Assembly (NCBI GenBank): GCA_003971905.1
Contig: RSEE01000033.1
Location: 77,001 to 141,000, forward strand
Direction: 5' to 3'
DNA length: 64,000 nt
Origin: Moniliella sp. 'wahieum'
Taxonomy: Eukaryota > Basidiomycota > Moniliellomycetes > Moniliellales > Moniliellaceae
How positions within the stretch are numbered: position 1 is the first letter of the stretch; each line of letters starts with the position of its first letter. Under the pieces are notes generated by a model. It saw only the letters and a list, made by a program, of their open reading frames with translations, searched no databases and was not told the DNA's origin. The position numbers and the translations under genes were made by a program. This document shows positions 43,971-54,446 of this stretch, in pieces.

Positions 43971-44850
43971 TCAGGCGCCTCGCGCCTTCCAAAATCCTTT
44001 TCCATAGCTTACGCAGAGCTCTGTGCCAGAAGGAATGGGATGCGGCCCAGAGAACAGCCCAATGCCGTGGACCTGGACGCCATTGGGAGTCAGGTCGGAC
44101 CAATCATCAAAGACCAGGTTTGGACGGGGCAGGATGCCACGAAAATCATTCACAAACCGAGCATACGATCCTGCCGAGGTAGCATCCACGCCTAATGGAA
44201 TGCGTCCCTCTTCTTCGCCGCCCAATCCAGGGGCCCACAACCGCAAGTCGTACTCGCTCGCCGTGTCGGACTCGGCCTCGGTGTGCACCACGCCGAGGTA
44301 AGGGAACAAGAACGTGTGAGACGGAATGTCGTGGGTAGCAAACATGCCATGCTGTCCAGCAGCGGGATGGAGGGGTGCAAGGTCCGTTCCCTGCTCTTGC
44401 TCGGAGAGAGGAACAGACGAGCAGGCGGCTGCGGCCAAACGTTTGCTACGTTCCTTGGCGATCAACTCGGGGTCTGAGCATCTCGTTCCTGGGGGGATGT
44501 GGCAGACCTTGGCATAGGACAAGAGCGGTGCTTGATTCGGATGAAATTTGCTCGACTCGTGCGGGGCAACACAGAACATGTCGGCCAGCCGGGCTGGCAG
44601 GCCAGGCGAAGCGATGGAGCGGACAGGTAAGTGCTCCACATGAGGGACAAGAATCGCCCAGTCCCGTGGCGCTGAAGGGGGGCGGAAGAGCAGCGACCTT
44701 TTTGATGAGCTCTTTCGTCCCACTCACTCTCTTACGAGCATCGGCTGAGCTCCTTATCTGGACCTGGACCTTGGCCTTGGCCCTGGCCCTGGCCCTGGCC
44801 CTGCCCTGCCCATTATGCTGGTCGCCGTGGCTCAACGTCGACCTGCACAT
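43971..44850 (-). CDS. SET-domain protein (predicted lysine methyltransferase)
   Basis: SET fold: GMFATHDIPSHTFLFPYLG (near 44,330) is the first motif; SEYDLRLW, then GVDATSAGSYARFVNDFRG (near 44,170) takes the place of the cofactor-binding R-F-x-N-H motif, with Asp in place of the usual His. The last block is IPSGTELCVSYGKGFW, ending at the stop codon 43,971. This order fits SAM-dependent protein-lysine methyltransferases of the single-SET fungal type. The N-terminal part (LPARLADMFCVAPHESSKF) has no domain I recognise. The in-frame extension to ATG 44850 reads GRARARARAKAKVQVQ, encoded by a hexanucleotide repeat, then TKELIKKVAALPPP. One frame slip near 44,690 joins it to the rest. No intron is evident. 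Substrate unknown; the Asp substitution makes activity less certain. Confidence 0.78.
44759..44812 (+). repeat. Hexanucleotide CCTGGC/CTTGGC repeat
   Basis: About nine imperfect units. On the minus strand it codes Arg-Ala, Lys-Ala and Val-Gln dipeptides in the predicted N-terminus of the SET protein. Confidence 0.85.
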
Positions 44851-46602
44851 GTGGGGATGAGATGGGGCAGAATGGCAACGTGATTTAAAAAAGCAGATGG
44901 GTAGGGTTGGGCAAGTGTGCTAGGGTTGCGCTCTTTGACCCCTTTGTCCTTGTATCGCCCACCGCCGATGCTCTTACGCGCCACGTTCTTCATTTTTGCG
45001 GCGGTGTCGCGGGGGTGGATCGGATCTCAGACCAGGCCAGACAAGTCAGATCTCAGATCCACAGGTCAAAGGCCAGCACCCTGGGATCCTGAGCCTGAGG
45101 CCTCACCGGCATCTGAGGCCTGAGGGGCCTGAGGCTGGAGAGGACACACATGCGTGGGTCAAGGGCAACCTTTACTACAGGCTGATGATGGGCAGTTCCT
45201 TGGGGGGAATAGTTTGAGGGGGAAACGGGTGACGGGTGAACACGTTGAACATGAGCGAACAATGAGCGGCTGAGCACGTTGAGTACATTGAGCAAATAAA
45301 AAGGTTAGTACTGAGACTGAGGGCAGTGGAGTCCACACTGTGTGCCACGCTTCCCCGTTGGTCATATGCTTTTCAAGTGCCAACCGCATCCACCATACAT
45401 AGCAGAGGTATATTCAGGCACTCTTCCGTACGAGCTAGATGGCTGTGCGGTCTGCTGTGGCGCCGAGCGGTACATCCGGCGACGTCAGGAGTTTCAATAA
45501 GCACAGGCACTGAGCCTCAGTAGGCCTTAGCCGCCCTTCGCCCACAGGGCCAATAAAAAAGTTTTGGCGTATCTACCAGCGGTGGGGCTTCAGTTTCTCG
45601 ATGACCAGAGTGCATGGTACACTAGGTACACCAGTTGTACCCGGGCCCCCTATCTCGGATCTCGATTTCATATCGAATCCGTATCCTTCCGCAGCCCCAC
45701 TGAGATCTGAAGCCCTCTTAGATCGATCTAATCCGTAGCCCCCCACTGCCTGCTCAGCCGCCCAGTGCAGAGGGCAGCAACAGACCCCTTTCCCCCTCCT
45801 CGCGGTGGTGGTGGGGGGCGCAGGTGGCTAGGCCAGGTAAACATCACGGGATTTTGAAAGAACTGGCGGAGAGCAGGTGGCCCAAAAACAGAGAACTCAT
45901 CCGTGGTGCGCAGGAGGGCGCTTCCCCTGTCCATGCGCGGGTAGCCTCAGACCTATGGTAAAGGCACAGGATAAGATTTGCCCGCGCGCGCCGACGGGTG
46001 CTCAGGCTGAGCGCTGCCACCGAATCATCGATGAAGCTTCAAGTGCTGATTGTGCGTGCCCGGTACGTCAGCTGTGGTGTCACGTTCGCCGCCTTCAAGA
46101 AGCTTAACCTGGCGGGGTTTACATGTTATACATGTTACATGTTACACCACACCGCGCCGCTCCACTTGGGCTGGCGGGCAGTATGCTGCGGTGATGCTGC
46201 GCCGCCCATGGCAGCAGATCTTCGTCCATCGTCTACCCGAGCACAGCGGCCTCAGGCCTCCGCGCCTCTCACATCTCACAGGTTGCAGCCGCACCCGACG
46301 TGGATCTGGAACGGCCCCAGCATCCGCCAGAAGATAGGCAGAGGGCAGGTAGGCAGTGCGCACGCACCACTATACGAGACACGACAAAAAAAACGGCAGA
46401 CCCTCGCTTCGCCACCGGAATGGCAAGCGCTAGTACAAGCATCTATGCTCATCCTATTTAAATGCCCTCTGGTTTGCTGCGCCCGCGCGTGCTTCTTCTC
46501 TCTCCAGCTCATCTCTCTCTCTCTCCCTTTCAACAGTCTTCTCCTCCATTTTCAACGCGACTCCTATAGTCGCCTGTGCCTCTAGGCTCCAATCTGTCCA
46601 TC
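44851..46602. other. Intergenic region upstream of the aminotransferase
   Basis: CAGATC and TGAGGCC words lie at 45,020-45,135 and TTGAACATGAGC-type words at 45,240-45,300. ACATGTTA words lie near 46,123-46,150. A TATTTAAAT element at 46,456-46,464 and a CT-rich leader (46,490-46,560) are likely the promoter of the next gene. No gene seen. Confidence 0.5.
46456..46464 (+). promoter_or_regulatory. Probable TATA element of the aminotransferase gene
   Basis: TATTTAAAT, 139 bp before the start codon and followed by a pyrimidine-rich leader. Confidence 0.45.
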
Positions 46603-48244
46603 ATGGCGCTCTTCAACCAGGTCCCCACCCCCGTCCGCGTCGGTTCACCCGAGACCGTGTCGCCCCCCAACGGGTTCTCCAACGGCTACTCGACCCCCAT
46701 CTCTGAGGGCACCCATCCTGCCCAGGAAAGCGAAGCCCACCAGATCTTTCGTCAGCACCCCGGTCATGCGCCCAACGCAAAAGACTTGTTGCCTGGCATG
46801 ACCCACCCGGGAAGCAGTACGTCCGTCCCCTTTCGCTTTGTACCCCGTCTTGAATCACAGGGGAGCGGGGGGAAGCAAAGCGAGTGACTTAGTTTGGGTG
46901 TGCTGACCAAACGGGGGCTGGGTAGCGGGCGTGATCTATGTCATGGATCGTGCCACAGCGAACGGGTTCAAGTACGGTGCGCCTGATTGGTCCAACTTTG
47001 GGCAAGGCGCGCCTGAGACGGGCCAGCTGCCAGGCGCGTACGCTAAACCCGCTTCGATTGACCTTGCCCCGTTCGGGGACAATGTACACGAGTATGCAGC
47101 TACGACGGGTGCGACCAAGTTGCGCGAAGCGATTGCCAAGTACTACAACGTGACGTACCGGCAGGGCAAGGCGTCCCAGTACACGGCGGCGAATGTGTGT
47201 GGTACCTGGTGGCCGGGCCGGCTTGTCGCGTGTAGCGTCAATCATTGGGTCGGTGAATACGGGGTACCAATTGCCCGAGTACACGGCGTACGAAAACATG
47301 TTGGGCGTGTTCAAGAGCTTGGTGCCCATTCCTACCCAGCTGAGCGAAGAAGAAACAACTACAAGTTGCGCATGAACGGACTGCGCAAAGAGATTCGCAA
47401 CCGTGGTCTCTCGGCCGTGATCATGTCCAACCCGCGCAACCCGACAGGTCAACTCATCGAGGGCTCTGAGCTCAAAGAACTGGTCCAGATCGGACGGGAC
47501 ATGCATGTCTCTCTTGTGCTCGACGAATTTTACTCGTGGTACATGCTGGACGGCCCGCTGGGACGCGCGGTAAGCGCAGCCGAATACATTGATGACGTGA
47601 ACCAAGACCCAGTAATTCTGATTGACGGCCTGACCAAGAACTTCCGCTGTCCGGGATGGCGCGTATGCTGGGTGGTAGGCCCACAAGACTTGATCAATGC
47701 CCTGGCCGAGTCGGGCTCCTTCCTGGATGGAGGCGCAAACCATCCACTGCAACTGGCTGCGGTGCCGATGCTGGATCCAGAACGGTGCGCTCAAGATCGC
47801 ATGGCGCTCCAGGCTCATTTCCGTGCCAAGCGCGACCATGTTCTGAACCGCTTGCGCAAGATGGGGCTGCCGGTTGAGGTGCCGCCCGTGGCGACCTTTT
47901 ACATTTGGCTTTGCCTTAAGAAATTGCCTCCCCCTCTCAATTCGGGCATGACGTTTTTTGAGGAACTGCTCAAGGAGAAGGTCATCACCACCCCAGGAAT
48001 CTTCTTTGATATCAATCCCAACCATCGGCGTAACATCATTGACTCTCCATGGGAGCCGTATGTTCGTTTGAGCTTTGGCCCGCCGCTCGCTGAGTTGGAC
48101 CAGGGACTGGATGGAATCGAACGGGTCCTAGCTAAGGTCAACTTGGGTCCGCGGGCGCCTGAGGCCCGGTGGAAGCAGGCCTCTGCCACGCTTGGAAAGG
48201 GTTATGTCAAACATAACCGCACTCGCTCCTCTACCCTGTTCTAA
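46603..48244 (+). CDS. PLP-dependent class I/II aminotransferase
   Basis: Fold-type I aminotransferase, moving an amino group between an amino acid and a 2-oxo acid. Exon 1 (46603-46816) has a Pro/Ser-rich head then DLLPGMTHPGS. The intron is 46817-46925 (GTACGT). Exon 2 has IYVMDRATANGFKYG, IDLAPFGDNVHEYAATTG, SNPRNPTGQLIEG (PLP-ring Asn/Pro region), SLVLDEFYSWYM (PLP-N1 Asp and Tyr), LIDGLTKNFRCPGWRVCW with the Schiff-base lysine and phosphate-binding Arg, and YVRLSFGPP with the carboxylate Arg. Between 47,197 and 47,350 the family-like sequence (NVCVVPGGRAGLSRVASIIG, YTAYENMLGVFKSLVP) lies one frame away and then returns; two offsetting base errors explain it. Ends at TAA 48242. Substrate not assigned; aromatic/kynurenine and alanine/aspartate types are possible. 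Confidence 0.88.
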
Positions 48245-48797
48245 TTGGTCGCCATTGGTCCTTTTGTGTGCAAGGCTTTTTCTGGATTATTCCTCTACAC
48301 AGTTTCCTATTCCTACCCTTTATCGGTCGGTATCATTCAACTACACCACAACTCAGGATCTCGATCTCCTACCTTGACCCTCTTTTCCTGTTTCCGGGTG
48401 CATCTTTTTCGCCGCTTTCTGCCTTCCTACTAGACGTGCCCTGTCGTCCACTCCAGTGTATGCGTGTGGTCGACAGATGAGCTGTTGATGGTTAGACTAA
48501 TATATATCCCTCATGTCTTGGTTTCTGCCCTTTGCTCTGTTATACTTTGTTCACTACGTCCACTTCTTGCCTTAGGCACCGATCTCATATACACCTCTCG
48601 ATTACACCTTACGCTGCACTCCTTCTCCCATCTCTACTCGTTGTAGCACTATACTCTATCGGGGGGGCTCGGGTCCCGTGTATATATGGTTAGGTCAAAA
48701 AACTGCATTATCTGCATCATCGACATCATCCTTTTGCCCCTTTAATAACCTCGGGAGGGTCTGAAGCTCTGAACTCTGTTACGAAGGTTGAAGACGT

Positions 48798-48858
48798 TGA
48801 AGCTTGAAGCTTGAAGCTTGAAGCTTGAAGCTTGAAGCTTGAAGCTTGAAGCTTGAAG
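48798..48858 (+). repeat. TGAAGCT heptamer array, about nine copies
   Basis: The longest array of the class: nearly nine uninterrupted TGAAGCT units. The hexamer AAGCTT is a perfect palindrome, so units are palindromes separated by one G. Confidence 0.97.
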
Positions 48859-49309
48859 TCTCTCGACGGAGATATTGCAGTACACTTCAGGCCTTCAGGT
48901 TTGCTCAAACCCCTGTCTCTCCCAGATAATGTGTGTTTGACTGAGTACTGAAGCCTACAGTAGCATCAACCCCTGAATCAAATTGAATCGAGGCTATAAG
49001 TGCCTGATCCAACAGTTCGACCCACGCACTTTTTGTCTACTACGTCTCCACCTTGCCAATCGCGCGCTCCACGCACAAGCTACGTTTGTTGAACGGCCTG
49101 ACAGACCCCCTGCCAGGGGGTGCGGTCAGCTGGGCAGAGGACAGGAAACAGTTGCGAGCAAATAAGGTATCCGTCGAAGGCAGGCCCCTGGCCCTCAGGC
49201 CCCTGAGGGGGCCAGACACCTGGGGTGTGTCACAGCTAAGTGTGGCAGCCGGTGGCTCCCACGCATGTTGTGGCTTACTGGAGCTCAAGGGGCCAATGGT
49301 GGTCCCACA

Positions 49310-49330
49310 TCATGCATCATGCATCACGAC
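49310..49330 (+). repeat. TCATGCA heptamer array
   Basis: TCATGCA, TCATGCA, TCACGAC in one phase. Confidence 0.85.
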
Positions 49331-49907
49331 GGCTTAGGCCCCACTTTGTAACACAGCGGCACAGCATGGGGCGACTCAAAAATTCAATTCAATTCAATTC
49401 AATAACCATCGATGATCGATGATTATACGAGACGCGCATCGTGAGCAGCCCAGGTATTACGGGGCGGTGGCGAGACCAGAACCGTCGCACTTTTTCAAGC
49501 TCGAGCTTCCTCTTAGGCCTTGCATGTTCACATGTTCACACCTGCCGACTGTACCAGTAAGGACCGGCAGACCAGAGGGGGTTGTTGCACGGCAGGTGAA
49601 TGAAGCTTCATTCCATCATGCAGGTAGGGAGAACAGGACAAGGGACAAGAGGGTGTGTGGTTAGAGAAAACATTCATGATGAGCAGGAAACAGGAGATGG
49701 GTTCTAGATGAACTGGCGAAATGCCAAGAGGGTAGTAAATGGGGTAGCAAGACGCTTCATTCCTCTGGAACCCAGACCATGAAAAGGGGAAGCACGGTGC
49801 GATAGAGAGAGAGAAGGAAACAGTGCGTTGGATCAACCGTAACACATTTCGTTTGCCCTTGGGCGAAAAAAAGGACCAAGAAGCCCAAGGAGGACAGCGA
49901 GTGTCTC

Positions 49908-50569
49908 TTAGATCAGGGCAGCCGCAGCCACACCGACAACGCCAGCAATCGCAGCCGAGGCCACACGGACCGAACCGGCGGACGACTTGGACGAGCTCGA
50001 GGAGGCGGGCGCCGAGCCAGCCGAGCTAGCGTCGCTGCCCTTGGAAGCCGAGGTGGCGGCACTCGAGGCAGGGGGGCGGAGCTGGCAGGTTCCGAAGCGG
50101 CAGAGGAAGCGGCACCACCCGAGCCCTGGGCGGAGCCCGATCCACCACCGGAGCCAGCGGTGACGGCGGGAGTACCACCCGACTGGCCCAGAGCGCCGGT
50201 CGAGTCGGTCACATCAAACTGAAGCGACTTGCCAGCAACGCTGGCAGGAGGAGTGAACGTGTAGGGCGAGTTGGCGTTCGTGACGGTTTGACAACACCAG
50301 TTTGGGCACCGTTGGCGAAGGTGTGAACGACCAGAGTGTAAGGGGCCGATCCGCCGGACCACTTGACCTGCAGGGGCACGCCGGTGATGAGCGTAGTGGT
50401 GGGGGTGATCCTGGAGAACAGCGGAAAGGAGAGGGTAGGTTAGTATGACCCGGTGCAGCGAATGGGAGAACACAAGGGGGTGAGGGGGCGACGGTACGCA
50501 CACGGAAGGGCCAGCGGCCAAGACGGCAGCGGCAGCAGCCAAGAGGACAGAGAGGTGGAAGAACTGCAT
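49908..50569 (-). CDS. GPI-anchored Ser-rich cell-wall/membrane protein (Kre9/Knh1-like domain)
   Basis: Secreted and probably GPI-anchored. ATG 50569 starts a signal peptide (MQFFHLSVLLAAAAAVLA). An intron beginning near 50,500 ends at about 50,412 with CAG. The domain ITPTTTLITGVPLQVKWSGG, SAPYTLVVHTFANGAQTG, SPYTFTPPASVAGKSLQF has the immunoglobulin-like strand pattern (V-x-W near the start) seen in fungal Kre9/Knh1 and Ser-Thr-rich GPI proteins. A Gly/Ser/Ala linker follows, then SSSSKSSAGSVRVASAAIAG and a hydrophobic Ala/Val tail ending at TAA 49908, as expected for a GPI signal with the anchor site near SSAG. Frame slips occur near 50,290 and 50,060. Role in wall glucan organisation is by family analogy only. 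Confidence 0.8.
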
Positions 50570-50673
50570 AGCGAGCAGAGTGGGAGGATGCAAAGGAGCG
50601 AAGGGGGTGTGCGACGCAGCAGAGGAGGTGGGTGAGAGAGGGGAAGGAGCGAGGATTGGAGGCCGTGGCGGTG

Positions 50674-50682
50674 CTTTTATAT
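50674..50682 (-). promoter_or_regulatory. TATA box of the GPI wall-protein gene
   Basis: Reads ATATAAAAG on the minus strand, 105 bp before the start codon at 50569. Confidence 0.6.
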
Positions 50683-52170
50683 CGAGAGGGCCCGGCGTGT
50701 CAGAGACTGGATGCGCAGAGCATACATAGGCTGGGTGAAAGAAAGCCAAGCGGACGGGCAAATAGCAAGTCGCTCCGAGGGACACTGGCTGGATGCGAGG
50801 GCAGGGGCGGGCGGGAAAGAAGGCGGTGGATGATCGTGATGATCTTCGAGCGGCAAGCTTTGGGCGTCGTGCAGGGAGGCCGGTGGGGGAGGAACCGGAC
50901 CGGTGACCGGTGAGAAGGGGGGACGGGGCAGTGTCTGTGGCGCTGCCTGCCACGTCGAGCGGACGGGCAGTGCAGCGATGGGGGCCGTGGTGGTGGCCCG
51001 GCGTCCGGCGGCACGCGGAGATGCGGCGGCGTTTGAGGCAGCGCCAGAGCGTGTGACTGGGGTGGTGCCGCCGCGCGAATTGCCTAGCGCTCTGGTATGC
51101 AAGGGAGGCAGAGTGCATCGCAGGCGTAAGATCTAAGAGCTGGACGATGCGATCGGTGCGGCTTGGGATAGCCATGGTGCGGATGCGTGACTGGTGACGC
51201 GAGCAACGTGTCCAGCGACGCGATGGCGATGATGAATAACGGCGAGGGAAGCCAGTGGTGAATCGGGCTGCGTGGCGTTGCTCTCTGCCGCCCCCTGGCA
51301 CGCCGGGCGCATGTGGGCGCTCACGCGCTCCGTGCTGGCTGCCCGCCTGCTCGGCTGCCCACATCCCAGACGCGCTTGGGTGCGGCCGCACCAGGCCGCA
51401 CGCCGTGCCTGCCGCCCGCAGCCCTACACAGTGTCGAACTGTGGGGGCGCCCACCCGCGCGCATCTGGGGCACTGTGGGATGGAAGGTGTGGGATCGGCG
51501 CTGGCCTCCGACAGCACGGCGCAAGTGCACATCACACCGCCTCCCCGCCACCGCCTGCCTAGACCCCGCCCGAGCTGCCTCCTCCGCAACAGCCAAGAAG
51601 GCAGCGCGTCGATCCAGGTGGGGCCAGCACAGGGCCCGTGTGCGCGGGCTGCCCGCCCCTGCCGCCGCACGCTGCTCCCTGCTCCTTCCCTTGCACCTCC
51701 ACCAAACGATTGTGTTTGGCAAACGTTTAGCTCAGCGCGCGCTGAGCTCAGTCGCTGCGATGCTGAGGGTGACCGATGCCAGTGAGGCCTCAGCCTGAGG
51801 CCTCAGCCTGAGGATCGATGAGTCGATGCGATGATGCATCATGCATTGCATCATCCACATCGACCATCCATCAACCATCCATCGACCATCCCATCCCATC
51901 CTCGTGCTCTGCGTTTGTCCCATCAAAATTTATCTTGAAGCTATCCGGACCCTCCCTTGTTGGCGCCAGAAATGAGGTGGCCGTAGGGGTGCAGGTGGAA
52001 ATGACCGAACCACGCCTGCGCATCAACGCGAAGCTCGATTCACGCTTCACATGAACCATGAACGCGTGAACGTTCGACTTGAATGTTGAACGTGGTGAAA
52101 CGTTAATTTGAAAGTTGAACCATGAGTCAACTGTAGATTGAACCGTTTCATCCTGTTTGCCCCGTTGGAT

Positions 52171-52248
52171 GCATTACATAATGACCAATGTCTAGTGCAT
52201 TATATAATGACCAATGTCTAGTGCATTACACAATGACCAATGTCTAGT
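52171..52248 (+). repeat. 26-bp tandem repeat, three copies
   Basis: Three consecutive 26-bp units starting GCATTA and ending AATGACCAATGTCTAGT, differing at only two positions (ACAT, ATAT, ACAC). About 310 bp upstream of the CDC50 start codon. Confidence 0.97.
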
Positions 52249-52559
52249 TTCTCAATTCTCAATGCTTAATGACTTGCGCTAATGCACCGGTCAAGTGTTC
52301 AAAACTCGCTTCAATTACAGCACGTGACGCATGTGTATGGCTACAAGCATAACCATTTGAACGTTGCAATCGTGCTACACATGCGCCACGCAGCTCGCTA
52401 CGGTGGCTGCGACACCATCGTGGCCCTGTGCATCCACAAACCATCATCGTCGCCGCGCCACTGCGCTTAGCTTTTTGGGCCACCTCACCCTTCCAGTCTG
52501 TCCTCCACAGCGGCGCTGGTTCCCGTTAGCCTTCCTTTATCGGGACTGCTGCTGCCACC

Positions 52560-53951
52560 ATGGCCCGCAAACACCACTCCGATAGCAAGGCCGACCCAGA
52601 CCATGCTCGCCGTCCAGGAAGTTAGTTCAGCCCCGCGTTGAGGAGGAGTACACACTAAAACCCCCCCCCCCTACGTAGATGACGCGTTCCGCAGCAACGG
52701 CTTCGGGCATGGCAACCACTTCTAACGCCTCGAACCGTCATCCCGTCGCTCTTGGGCATTGCCCTCCTCTTCTTGCCGATCGGTGGGATCCTGTACCACT
52801 TTAGCCAGACCGTTGTCTCCCTCACCATTGACTACACCGACGTGCCACCGAGGCGGCCAGTGGTCCTGCCACCATTGCCTCCTCGCGCTATTCGTACATT
52901 CTTCCCGACACGCAGGCCAAGCCGGCTGCGCCGACGTACCAGTGGGTCGACTCGACTACCGCTCCGGGTAACAAGGTGTGCCAGTTGGACTTTGATGTGC
53001 CGACAAGCATCAGGCTCCGGTGTACTTTTATTATCGGCTGGAAAACTTTTTCAAAACCATCGCCGGTACGTGCAGAGCTACGATCTGGACCAACTCAAGG
53101 GCAAACTTTCGTTCGGCGCACGACTTGTCGGGCCAACAAGGGTTTTGTCAGCCGCTCGCATGGGAAACGTACTATGTCTCGGTCGGCAACAGCACGCCGT
53201 CCAAGGTGGACGTGCCCATCTACCCTTGTGGGTTAATCGCCAACAGTGTTTTCAATGGTACGTTGGCCCTCTCTCTTGGCCCCTCTGGGGCAAAGCGGAA
53301 CTGGGTGAATGCCTGCTGACTGACGCCCGTTTCCTTCAGATACCTATACCCCCGTTCTCCTCGACTCGACGGAGCTGTGACGAATACGACATACACGATG
53401 AGTGAGAAGGGGATTGCCTACCCAGGAGAAATGTCCAAGTATGGCACCACCAAGTACACTCCGGATCAGGTGGTGCCGCCACCTTTTTGGCAGGGCGCCA
53501 AGGGCCGGTATGGTCAGCCGACAGGCAGGTACACCAACGAGAGTATGTTTGATCCTTCGAAGGACGAGCACTTTGCCGTCTGGATGCGCGTCGCGGCCTC
53601 TCCACGTTCCGCAAGATGTACATGCGGCAAGACACCAACGACCTTCTGCGGCCGCTATCGGTGGAGATCCAAGATAGTACGTCCCCCCCCCTCTTGTTTT
53701 GTGCGTGGTCTTGGTGGAAACTAACCTGCATGGGATCCAGACTTTCCCGTGACCATGTTCAGGGCCGCAAGTCCATCGTGATGGCCAACGCGGACTGGAC
53801 AGGTGGTGCCAACCCATTCATGGGGATCGCCTTGATGGTCGTTGGGGCCATCAGCTTGCTCTGTGGGCTGGCCTTCCTCATCCGACACGTAATCAACCCA
53901 AGGAAGATCGGAGACCCGCAGTACCTTAGTTGGTACAAGCAGAACAATTGA
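52560..53951 (+). CDS. CDC50/LEM3 family, P4-ATPase flippase subunit
   Basis: Obligate beta-subunit of phospholipid-flipping P4-ATPases in Golgi, endosome or plasma membrane. ATG 52560, basic N-tail, intron 52621-52678 (GTTAGT), then RLRAWQPLLTPRTVIPSLLG leading into the first membrane helix (IALLFLPIGGILYHF). The ectodomain includes YRLENFFQNHRRYVQSYD, the family hallmark, CQPLAWETYYVS, YPCGLIANSVFND, PFWQGAKGRYG and FAVWMRVAA. Introns 53258-53340 and 53677-53740 both have GTACGT donors. NFPVTMF, then the second helix GIALMVVGAISLLCGLAFL and a cytosolic tail ending WYKQNN. Cysteines of the ectodomain disulfides are present. Several frame slips (near 52,692, 52,850, 53,050, 53,135, 53,610) interrupt an otherwise complete protein. 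Confidence 0.92.
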
Positions 53952-54446
53952 GTATCCAGCTGCAAGCTTCAAGCCCTGCCTCTTTGTCCCCTGTCCCATA
54001 CCATCCGCCTTCACAGAATGTACATCCGTTTAGCATTGCCTGTCTCTAGCGTTGCAGGCAGCCTATTTGTCACCCTCCAGGGGCTCAGCTTGGGCAACGT
54101 GGAACACTATGTTCAGGGGGAGGGGGGAGATGGGAAGAACAGCTCCTGAAACTCATTCATCGATCCTCGGCCTGCCTGAGGTTGAATCACGCTAAGGATG
54201 AAGCGCAATGTGCAGAAGTCCAACAGCGTCCAACCCAGTCGGCAATTCACCATCGCTACAGAAATGAATACGAAGGAATAGGTTGCTAAATGCGCATCAT
54301 TTTGGGACGAGGGGAAGGCTCATATAGAGCAAGCTCACAAACTCAGCATGAGATGCTGGGAGGAACACAACGCATGGAAGATGCAAAGGGGCATATGCAA
54401 CAGCCACATTCCATCCGGACGGCGCTGCTCAGTCGTAGACGAAACG
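53952..54446. other. Convergent 3' flanks of CDC50 and RPS25
   Basis: No gene. A stretch at about 54,060-54,240 gives LRLNHAKDEAQ in one frame, slightly reminiscent of the retroelement, but too short to call. Confidence 0.5.

Larger units (their letters stand above)
48245..49907. other. Intergenic, aminotransferase 3' flank to the wall-protein gene
   Basis: It holds the nine-copy TGAAGCT array (48798-48858), TCATGCA words at 49310-49330, an ATTCA pentamer run at 49,380-49,402 and TGATCGA words to 49,425. No gene seen. Confidence 0.55.
50570..52559. other. Divergent intergenic region, wall protein and CDC50
   Basis: TATA box of the wall-protein gene at 50,674-50,682. Other content: TGACCGG words near 50,890-50,910; AGGCCTGA, TCGATG and TGATGCAT words at 51,783-51,860; TGAACG words at 52,050-52,130; a 26-bp tandem repeat at 52171-52248. 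GC-rich DNA to 51,700 keeps long chance frames open on the minus strand. No gene seen. Confidence 0.5.

Noticed and set aside
46889-48025. 378-codon antisense frame
   Set aside because: Shadow of the aminotransferase coding strand; no family resemblance.
49913-51670. 585-codon minus-strand open frame
   Set aside because: It reads through promoter DNA and partly out of frame through the GPI wall-protein gene; the real gene has its own signal peptide and stop.
54060-54240. Possible third retroelement fragment
   Set aside because: A short LRLNHAKDEAQ-like stretch is suggestive, but there is no catalytic motif and no clear DNA match to the other copies.
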